From: an uncultured Flavonifractor sp. | GTDB taxonomy: Bacteria; Bacillota; Clostridia; Oscillospirales; Oscillospiraceae | Reading direction: 5' to 3' | Length of the DNA stretch: 46,625 nucleotides | NCBI RefSeq assembly: GCF_944387675.1 | Contig: NZ_CALXFV010000003.1 | Span: 1 to 46,625 of the forward strand | In this document: positions 40,614-45,261 of the stretch, piece after piece | Layout: the number at the start of each line of letters is the position of its first letter | Position numbering within the stretch: the stretch's first letter is position 1 | The notes under the pieces: generated by a model | Seen by the model: only the letters and a program-made list of their open reading frames with translations | The model's database searches: none | What the model was told of the DNA's origin: nothing | Translations under genes and position numbers: made by a program

Positions 40614-41201
40614 GTGCTCCGCATCCGGGAGGCCATTGTGGTGGAAGGCCGATATGACAAAAACACCCTGGCCCAGCTGGTGGATACCGTGATTCTGGAG
40701 ACCTCCGGCTTTAGAATCTTTCAGGACAGAGAGCGGTTGGCCCTTTTCCGCCGCCTGGCGGAGGAGCGGGGGCTTATTATCCTCACCGATCCGGACGGAG
40801 CGGGGTTCGTCATCCGCAGCTTCCTCAAGGGCAGCATCCCGCCGGAGCGGGTCAAGCACGCCTATGTGCCGGACATTCTGGGCAAGGAGCGGCGCAAGCG
40901 CACCCCAGGCAAAGAGGGCAAGCTGGGGGTGGAGGGGATGCGCCCCCAGGTGCTGGAGCAAGCCCTCCGTCGGGCGGGCGCCACCTTCCTGGAGGAGGTG
41001 CCGGACCAATCCCCACGCCGACCCATCACCAAGGCCCATCTGTTCGCCCTGGGCCTGTCCGGTGTGCCGGGGGCGGAGGAGCGGCGGAAAGCCCTGCTCA
41101 GGCAGCTCGCCCTGCCGGAACACCTCTCCCCCAACGCCATGCTGGAGGTGCTCAACGCCCTGTATTCCTATGAAGAGCTGGCCGCTCTGCTGACCCCGTA
41201 A
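40614..41201 (+). CDS. Toprim-domain protein, RNase M5-like with DUF4093
   Basis: A 195-residue protein starting at GTG 40614. The Toprim motifs are E11 in EAIVVEGRYDKNTL and D59-x-D61 in LTDPDGAG, as in RNase M5, which trims the 5' end of 5S rRNA precursors. The C-terminal ~70 residues (LFALGLSGVPGAEERRKALL, HLSPNAMLEVLNAL) match the DUF4093 extension common in clostridia. No ksgA gene, the usual RNase M5 neighbour, is seen here. It is last in the comEC-holA operon. It could also be a related ribosome-linked or DNA-linked Toprim nuclease. Confidence 0.83.
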   Translation: MLRIREAIVVEGRYDKNTLAQLVDTVILETSGFRIFQDRERLALFRRLAEERGLIILTDPDGAGFVIRSFLKGSIPPERVKHAYVPDILGKERRKRTPGKEGKLGVEGMRPQVLEQALRRAGATFLEEVPDQSPRRPITKAHLFALGLSGVPGAEERRKALLRQLALPEHLSPNAMLEVLNALYSYEELAALLTP

Positions 41202-41229
41202 AAAATCTTTTGGAAAATGAAAAAAACAC

Positions 41230-41258
41230 TTGACGGGAAAGTTAAGTTGTGCTATCTT
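41230..41258 (+). promoter_or_regulatory. Promoter of the reverse rubrerythrin gene
   Basis: TTGACG (41230-41235) and TATCTT (41253-41258) are 17 bp apart in AT-rich DNA, leaving a leader of about 83 nt. Confidence 0.72.
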
Positions 41259-41267
41259 AATATCAGA

Positions 41268-41284
41268 AATGATAATCATTACTG
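41268..41284. promoter_or_regulatory. Fur-type box
   Basis: TGATAATCATTACTG (41270-41284), centred just after the promoter, keeps one full half-site TGATAAT and a partial second half. The core AATGAT-A-ATCATT (41268-41280) is a perfect palindrome. This matches Fur/PerR-type sites and sits where a bound repressor would block the transcription start. Confidence 0.72.
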
Positions 41285-41347
41285 ATTAGCACTTCCGCTA
41301 AGCCAAGATGAATATGAAAAAATGAATGATTTTAGGAGGCAATCAAG

Positions 41348-41890
41348 ATGAAAAAGTGGGTTTGCTCTGTCTGCGGTTATGTTCATGAGGGGGATTCCGC
41401 CCCTGATTTCTGCCCCATCTGCAAGGCCCCCAAGGAGAAGTTTGTGCTCCAGGGCGGCGACCGCACCTGGGCTGCCGAGCATGTGGTGGGCGTGGCCAAG
41501 GGCGCTCCCGAGGAGATCATCCAGGGCCTGCGTGAGAACTTCCAGGGCGAGTGCTCCGAGGTTGGTATGTACCTGGCCATGAGCCGCGTGGCTCACCGCG
41601 AGGGTTATCCTGAGATCGGCCTGTACTGGGAGAAGGCCGCTCTGGAGGAGGCCGAGCACGCCGCCAAGTTCGCCGAGCTGCTGGGCGAGGTCCTGACCGA
41701 CTCCACCAAGAAGAACCTGGAGATGCGCGTGGACGCCGAGAACGGCGCTACCGCCGGCAAGTTCGAGCTGGCCAAGAAGGCCAAGGAGCTCAACCTGGAC
41801 GCCATCCACGACACCGTCCACGAGATGGCCCGCGACGAGGCCCGTCACGGCAAGGCTTTCGAGGGCCTGCTGAAGCGCTACTTCGGCTAA
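41348..41890 (+). CDS. Reverse rubrerythrin (N-terminal rubredoxin, C-terminal diiron domain)
   Basis: A 180-residue peroxide/oxygen-scavenging protein of anaerobes with domains in the reversed order. A rubredoxin-like Fe(Cys)4 site (C6, C9, C22, C25 in [11 protein letters not shown] and [10 protein letters not shown]) precedes a four-helix ferritin-like domain. Its diiron ligands are visible as E68, E101-x-x-H104, E131 and E164-x-x-H167. It would reduce hydrogen peroxide or oxygen with electrons from NADH:rubredoxin-type partners. Codons are strongly biased (AAG, GAG, CTG), suggesting high expression. Start follows TTTTAGGAGGCAATCAAG. Likely under iron/peroxide control from the Fur-type box. 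It is the last clearly chromosomal gene before the base composition changes. Confidence 0.95.
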   Translation: MKKWVCSVCGYVHEGDSAPDFCPICKAPKEKFVLQGGDRTWAAEHVVGVAKGAPEEIIQGLRENFQGECSEVGMYLAMSRVAHREGYPEIGLYWEKAALEEAEHAAKFAELLGEVLTDSTKKNLEMRVDAENGATAGKFELAKKAKELNLDAIHDTVHEMARDEARHGKAFEGLLKRYFG

Positions 41891-41927
41891 GAAAAAGCCA
41901 GGATTTCAACCAGAAATCGTCATCCGA

Positions 41928-41957
41928 GAGGGTGGGCAGAAATGCCCGCCCTCTTTT
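41928..41957 (+). terminator. Rho-independent terminator of the rubrerythrin gene
   Basis: GAGGGTGGGCA pairs with TGCCCGCCCTC (one G-T wobble) around GAAA, followed by TTTTTT. Confidence 0.92.
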
Positions 41958-42227
41958 TTGTGGAAAAAAGGTGGAACTTCCGCCGCGCTGTTAGAGCTAA
42001 ATGAAGCAAAGTGGAATTTGAAAAAGTGGAAATATGAGCAGCGGTTTCCCGCGTTACTCCATGAACTGAATTTTGTGGTTTTCTTCCTCCTAACATCAAA
42101 AATCAGAAGAAAATGGCGATTTTTAAGTAGTTTTTGCTTGCTTTCGATCAGAAATAGGTGAATTTCGAGAAGTATCAAGCAAATTTTATCATCTTTGAAG
42201 AACTTTTGCCATTACTTTTGCGTTTTC

Positions 42228-42250
42228 GCGGCCTTTCGAGGCCGCTTTTT
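42228..42250 (+). terminator. Orphan Rho-independent terminator
   Basis: GCGGCC-TTTCGA-GGCCGC followed by TTTTTATTTTCTTTT is a good terminator, but no protein-coding gene precedes it on the plus strand after the rubrerythrin terminator. Confidence 0.8.
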
Positions 42251-42307
42251 ATTTTCTTTTATTATATCACATGGTTTGTTTATGTGCCAGCCCCTCTTTT
42301 TCATCTC

Positions 42308-42316
42308 TGCTATAAT
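42308..42316 (+). promoter_or_regulatory. Extended -10 promoter of the small-gene triad
   Basis: TGCTATAAT is a perfect extended -10 element. No good -35 is seen 17 bp upstream, as is usual for this class. The leader is about 75 nt. Confidence 0.6.
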
Positions 42317-42398
42317 TAAGGCACAAAGAGGGACAGAGAACAAGAAAAAAACAAAGCCCCTCAAAACAAAAAATAAAATGAAAAAGGAGATTACCACC

Positions 42399-42836
42399 AT
42401 GAAAAAGAACGCTATCATCTACATCGACGATACCCACGCCCAGGTCACCAAGGCTTTTGAAAAGCAGGCCCGTATCTTCGGCACTCCCGAATACAGAGAG
42501 TGGAGAGCCTACCGCCAGGACTTCCCCAGCGCCCAGATGGTGACCAAGACCATCAAGAAGAACGCCAGCAAGCGCACCTACAAGAATTTGACCTATGCCA
42601 ACATGGAGCGCTTCTTGACCATGCAGCCCACCAGCAAGGAGCTTATCAAGGAGTTCAACGACCAGAAGGCTATCGCCGCCATTCAGCAGAACCCCTACCG
42701 CGCCGTACTGGCCTGGTTCCTCTCCAAGTTCCCCAAGTATGACGAATACAAGGAGTTCTTCGCGGCCACCGCCGCCGAGGAAACCGCCCCCGCCAGCGAA
42801 GCCGCCGCCGATCTCAAACTCGCTGCTAATCTGTAA
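42399..42836 (+). CDS. Unknown 145-residue basic protein, triad paralogue A
   Basis: No known family recognised. The product is soluble and Lys/Arg-rich in its N-terminal two thirds, with a low-complexity Ala/Glu tail (AATAAEETAPASEAAAD). It shares a conserved core with the protein at 43140-43598: KAFE, EYxxxxxxRxDFP, KNLTYxxME and NPYxxVLxWFxxxFPKYxE. The start at 42399 follows AAAAAGGAGATTACCACC; an earlier ATG is part of that site. Strong ribosome sites and frequent codons suggest high expression. It belongs to the mobile-element part of the window; a DNA- or RNA-binding role is only a guess from charge. Confidence 0.8.
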   Translation: MKKNAIIYIDDTHAQVTKAFEKQARIFGTPEYREWRAYRQDFPSAQMVTKTIKKNASKRTYKNLTYANMERFLTMQPTSKELIKEFNDQKAIAAIQQNPYRAVLAWFLSKFPKYDEYKEFFAATAAEETAPASEAAADLKLAANL

Positions 42837-42885
42837 GCACTACTTGAAGTGTATTTTTCAAAAATCAGAAAAGGAGCTTGATACT

Positions 42886-43095
42886 ATGGAATTCACCCGT
42901 AACTACATGATTGGCTATCTGTTGCTCTTCTGCACCACCGAGGAAGAGTACGAGAAAGAGGAAGAGCGCTTGCCTGGCCTGACCGATGAAGCGCTGGAAG
43001 CGGAGTTCACAGCCCAATACAACAGTCTGCAAGGTGCCCGCCCCAGCCATCCCCTCTGCGAAGGCGATACCCCCGACCTCTACCTGGACTTTTAA
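42886..43095 (+). CDS. Unknown very acidic 69-residue protein
   Basis: No family recognised. It has about 16 Asp/Glu against about 4 Lys/Arg, with a run EEEYEKEEERL followed by TDEALEAEF, and a short hydrophobic N-terminal stretch (MIGYLLLFC). Size and charge resemble DNA-mimic or antitoxin-type proteins carried by mobile elements, but nothing proves this. The start at 42886 follows AAAAGGAGCTTGATACT. It lies between the two paralogous basic genes, 49 bp after the first and 44 bp before the second, so the three are probably co-transcribed. Confidence 0.75.
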   Translation: MEFTRNYMIGYLLLFCTTEEEYEKEEERLPGLTDEALEAEFTAQYNSLQGARPSHPLCEGDTPDLYLDF

Positions 43096-43139
43096 GACAA
43101 CTCAACATTCAAATTCAGAATTTTAAGGAGGAAAATACC

Positions 43140-43598
43140 ATGAAGAACACTTACAAGATTGATTTTGTGAACAACACCCTGACCATGAGCAAGGCTTTCG
43201 AGGAAGCCCTCAACAATCCCAACTCCGAGGAATACAAGCTGTTTCTGCAACTCCGCGCCGACTTCCCCGGCCTGACCATTATCCGCAAGACCCGCCGCGC
43301 CCCCAAGAAGGCCCGTCCCAACAAGAACCTGACCTACAAGCACATGGAGCAGTACATGAGCGTGTTTCAGAACGCTGACGAGCTGCTGGCCCAGTTCGAC
43401 GCGGTTAAGAGATGTTCCCTGGGACAGTCCAATCCTTACATGTATGTGCTGGATTGGTTCAAGAAGCAGTTCCCCAAGTACAAGGAGCTGCCCGACTTCG
43501 GAAACAATGCCACCAAGGTGATTGACCTTGCGGCCTTCCAGAAGAAGCAGGAAGAGAAGAAGGCCCAGGCCGAGCAACTGGAAAAGAAGGACGCTTGA
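43140..43598 (+). CDS. Unknown 152-residue basic protein, triad paralogue B
   Basis: Paralogue of the gene at 42399. The same motifs occur in the same order: SKAFEEAL, EEYKLFLQLRADFPG, KKARPNKNLTYKHMEQYM, and NPYMYVLDWFKKQFPKYKE. The C-terminal tail is a Lys/Glu/Gln coiled-coil-like stretch (FQKKQEEKKAQAEQLEKK). There is no signal peptide or membrane segment. The Shine-Dalgarno TTAAGGAGGAAAATACC is nearly perfect. A strong terminator follows, closing the three-gene unit. Confidence 0.8.
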   Translation: MKNTYKIDFVNNTLTMSKAFEEALNNPNSEEYKLFLQLRADFPGLTIIRKTRRAPKKARPNKNLTYKHMEQYMSVFQNADELLAQFDAVKRCSLGQSNPYMYVLDWFKKQFPKYKELPDFGNNATKVIDLAAFQKKQEEKKAQAEQLEKKDA

Positions 43599-43629
43599 TA
43601 ACAATGGAATACAAAATGCGAGAGGACGG

Positions 43630-43668
43630 TACTGCTGGTGTACCGTCCTCTCTTGCTTTAAGATTTAA
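43630..43668. terminator. Terminator between triad and lipoprotein genes
   Basis: GAGAGGACGGTAC (43630-43642) pairs with GTACCGTCCTCTC (43650-43662), then TTGCTTT. It lies between convergent genes and may serve both. Confidence 0.88.
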
Positions 43669-44252
43669 CGAATAGTATAAACAGCGTCAACAGTACTTCC
43701 GTCACCATTTGGTATGGATACTGTTATTTTTAAGGGAGCAGCGGTGTTACTCTCCACCTCGGAAGGCACCCTCATGTAGCCGCGCCCCTCTCCCTGAGGG
43801 TCAAGCGGATGTAAAATAGTCGTTCCGTCAATAGAAATATAATCGCTCCACAGATATGCGTCTGATGCAATTTCAAAAGTATAGCCATCATCATACACGG
43901 CAGAAATTCCCATGGCGGTTTCAACTTCAATCTCTTCTTTGCCTGTGTAATTCAGAGTATATGAATAGGAAAGTAACTTGTAGCCGTCATCAGCTTCAAA
44001 GGTATAAGAGGTATTTGTCTGCGGTTCATCAATAGGAAGAAGATACTCTTGGTCTGGTGTTTGGCCGCTTATAAATTGTGCATATTTCAATCGGTCTGCA
44101 AATTCAACGCGGGTCAATGTGAATTCCATAATATCGGTAGTGATAGTATCGCTAATAGACAATTCTTCGGATGCCTCGGTATCCCCGCCCCCACAAGCCG
44201 CCAGGGATACTATGAACGCTGCTGAAAGCATAAGTGCCAGTATTTTTTTCAT
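43665..44252 (-). CDS. Predicted lipoprotein, unknown function
   Basis: A 195-residue exported lipoprotein: signal peptide MKKILALMLSAAFIVSLAAC with the lipobox cysteine at residue 20, a Gly/Glu/Ser linker, then a beta-rich domain (TITTDIMEFTLTRVEFADRL, SYTFEADDGYKLLSYSYTLNYTG) of the kind found in DUF4352-like or immunoglobulin-fold lipoproteins. Codon use is AT-richer than the chromosomal part. Shine-Dalgarno GAAGGGGG precedes the ATG by six bases. Divergent from the ribbon-helix-helix gene, with an inverted repeat between promoter and start. Confidence 0.85.
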   Translation of the reverse strand: MKKILALMLSAAFIVSLAACGGGDTEASEELSISDTITTDIMEFTLTRVEFADRLKYAQFISGQTPDQEYLLPIDEPQTNTSYTFEADDGYKLLSYSYTLNYTGKEEIEVETAMGISAVYDDGYTFEIASDAYLWSDYISIDGTTILHPLDPQGEGRGYMRVPSEVESNTAAPLKITVSIPNGDGSTVDAVYTIR

Positions 44253-44270
44253 CTTGTTCCCCCTTCTTTA

Positions 44271-44300
44271 AGACTATATTTTTATAGTCTATTTTGACTA
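44271..44300. promoter_or_regulatory. 8-4-8 inverted repeat plus extra half-site, likely operator
   Basis: AGACTATA-TTTT-TATAGTCT (44271-44290) is perfect. A further GACTA half-site at 44296-44300 makes a second inverted pair with TAGTC (44285-44289). It covers the predicted start point of the lipoprotein transcript. Ribbon-helix-helix proteins bind such short repeated half-sites, and one is encoded next door. Confidence 0.7.
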
Positions 44301-44304
44301 CAAT

Positions 44305-44334
44305 ATTATAATATATAAAAACTAATGCTGTCAA
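44305..44334 (-). promoter_or_regulatory. Promoter of the lipoprotein gene
   Basis: Minus-strand TTGACA (44334-44329) and TATAAT (44310-44305) are 18 bp apart. A plus-strand TATAAT at 44307-44312 may serve the divergent regulator gene. Confidence 0.78.
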
Positions 44335-44365
44335 GGTAAACTAAAACTACAAATGAGGTGGCAGC

Positions 44366-44560
44366 ATGGAAAAGGAAATCAAAATCACAAAGAAGGCCGC
44401 CCGCAGAGGCGACGATGGCTATAAAGTCGTATCTGTACGCATGAAAGAAGAAATGATTGAGCAGTTAGACGAACTTTCTTCCAAGACAAACAGGTCACGT
44501 AATGAGCTTATCAATCTTTTGCTGGACGCAGCTATAAAGATTGTAAAAGTAGAAGAGTAA
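44366..44560 (+). CDS. Ribbon-helix-helix (CopG/Arc-type) regulator
   Basis: A 64-residue protein with a basic N-terminal arm (KEIKITKKAARRGDDG), a beta strand KVVSVRMKEEM and two helices (IEQLDELSSKTNRSRNELINLLLDAAIKIV), the standard RHH_1 fold that binds DNA as a dimer through its strands. It could be a repressor of its own gene and the divergent lipoprotein, or a plasmid/transposon copy or transfer regulator. It could also be an orphan antitoxin; no toxin gene follows. Ribosome site GAGGTGGCAGC. A terminator hairpin follows at once. Confidence 0.87.
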   Translation: MEKEIKITKKAARRGDDGYKVVSVRMKEEMIEQLDELSSKTNRSRNELINLLLDAAIKIVKVEE

Positions 44561-44562
44561 AA

Positions 44563-44588
44563 ACAGGGACAGCCGGAGCTGTCCCTGT
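44563..44588 (+). terminator. Hairpin after the ribbon-helix-helix gene
   Basis: ACAGGGACAGC-CGGA-GCTGTCCCTGT is a perfect 11-bp stem two bases after the stop. Only TTGC follows, so termination may be partial. Confidence 0.75.
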
Positions 44589-44864
44589 TGCTATTTTCGT
44601 CGTTTCCGTTCCCGGTCGTGTTCTCCGTAATTTATCAGCGGTCGGGAAAACACCCGGAAAAAGCCGCCGCCAGAAATTACAACTGTATTTTCCCGGAACC
44701 ATCCCCCGCTGCCGCGAGGCGTTTCCCTGTTCTGCTCCACCTGGGGTACTCCCAGCCTACCCTTTAACCTTCTTGTAAGGGAAATTCCTTCACCCGCTCG
44801 CAATCAGGGTTCCGCTCCAAATTGAAAATGCGCTTTCAAAAACGGATCTCCACGCGCAAGAATT

Positions 44865-44963
44865 CAACTTGTGAGAAAAACCGACAACTCCGAAACAACT
44901 TTTGAGAAGTAGCGGCAACTTCTAATTATCCAGCAACAACTTTTAGAGTAAAGGCAACAACTT
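44865..44963. repeat. Six helically phased CAACTT hexamers (iteron-like)
   Basis: CAACTT (once CAACTC) starts at 44865, 44885, 44896, 44916, 44937 and 44958. Spacings are 20, 11, 20, 21 and 21 bp, so all copies face the same side of the helix. The flanks are partly conserved (GCAA or CGAA/CGG before; TTNAGA after several copies). The last copy sits in a 6-4-6 inverted repeat (44954-44969). The array ends about 40 bp upstream of the -35. Confidence 0.75.
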
Positions 44964-45003
44964 TGTTGCAGAATGAGGCAAATTTTAGGCCGAAACCGTT
45001 TCT

Positions 45004-45032
45004 TTGACACAAAAAAATTTTTATGTTATAAT
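45004..45032 (+). promoter_or_regulatory. Consensus sigma-A promoter of the primase-like gene
   Basis: TTGACA (45004-45009) and TATAAT (45027-45032) are both perfect and 17 bp apart, with an A/T-tract spacer. Transcription should start near 45039, about 220 nt before the called start codon. Confidence 0.92.
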
Positions 45033-45074
45033 ATTTACAGAAAAAGGAAAAAGAGAATTGTAATTCATCATTCC

Positions 45075-45210
45075 CTTTGTAGGCTTAAACAAGCAGTAGG
45101 ATGAAGGCGTTGCGGCCTTCCATCTTGTAGAGCGCTTCCGTTCTATGCTTCCGGGCAGCAACGCCAAGTGCTGGCAACACGCTTCCTACTGTTTGCTTAA
45201 ATCTACAAAG
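45075..45210 (+). ncRNA. Structured leader RNA (or stand-alone RNA) before the primase-like gene
   Basis: Nested pairings are visible. CTTTGTAG (45075-45082) pairs with CTACAAAG (45203-45210). A 17-base arm at 45085-45101 pairs with 45184-45200 with one mismatch and one G-U. GGCGTTGC (45106-45113) pairs with GCAACGCC (45158-45165). A small stem TAGAG/TTCTA (around 45128-45145) lies inside. GCTTCC occurs at 45134, 45147 and 45181 and is complementary to GGAAGC (45214-45219), which forms the Shine-Dalgarno just after the element. GCAAC occurs twice (45158, 45174), offering alternative partners for GTTGC. I do not recognise it as a named RNA class. A cis-acting translational or attenuation control is inferred. 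Confidence 0.7.
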
Positions 45211-45261
45211 AAAGGAAGCCAAAAGATGGAAAATTAGAACCTGCCGCCATCAGGGGATAGC

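Larger units (their letters stand above)
41960..42398 (+). other. AT-rich region without a convincing gene; probable left part of the inserted element
   Basis: GC content falls visibly right after the rubrerythrin terminator. GTGGAA occurs four times (41960, 41971, 42011, 42026). A 67-codon open frame from a TTG at 41958 has no ribosome site and an odd composition, so it is not called. There is a terminator at 42228-42250 with no gene before it and a promoter for the downstream triad at 42308-42316. The region may contain an element end or a small RNA, but no att repeats could be identified. Confidence 0.5.
44589..45261. other. 673-bp non-coding control region before the primase-like gene
   Basis: No convincing gene is seen. 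A 70-codon minus-strand frame (44591-44803) begins at TTG without a clear ribosome site. From 44865 the region contains phased CAACTT repeats, then a consensus promoter, a structured leader RNA and a 3-codon open frame. It looks like a replication/transcription control region of the inserted element. Confidence 0.6.

Noticed and set aside
36656..40666. 1336-codon minus-strand open frame opposite comEC and holA
   Set aside because: It is antisense to well-defined genes, and its Gln/Gly/His/Pro-rich product has no domain or ribosome site.
41958..42161. 67-codon frame in the AT-rich region after rubrerythrin
   Set aside because: It starts at TTG inside the terminator T-run and has no ribosome site and no recognisable features.
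44591..44803. 70-codon minus-strand frame after the ribbon-helix-helix gene
   Set aside because: It starts at TTG with no clear Shine-Dalgarno. The Gly/Arg-rich product has no known domain. Could be a decayed or conserved element ORF, but support is too thin.
45039..45210. Structured leader considered as 6S RNA, tmRNA, T-box or tRNA
   Set aside because: No tRNA-like acceptor, T-box sequence or tag frame is visible. The element leads straight into a ribosome site and coding region, unlike free 6S RNA.
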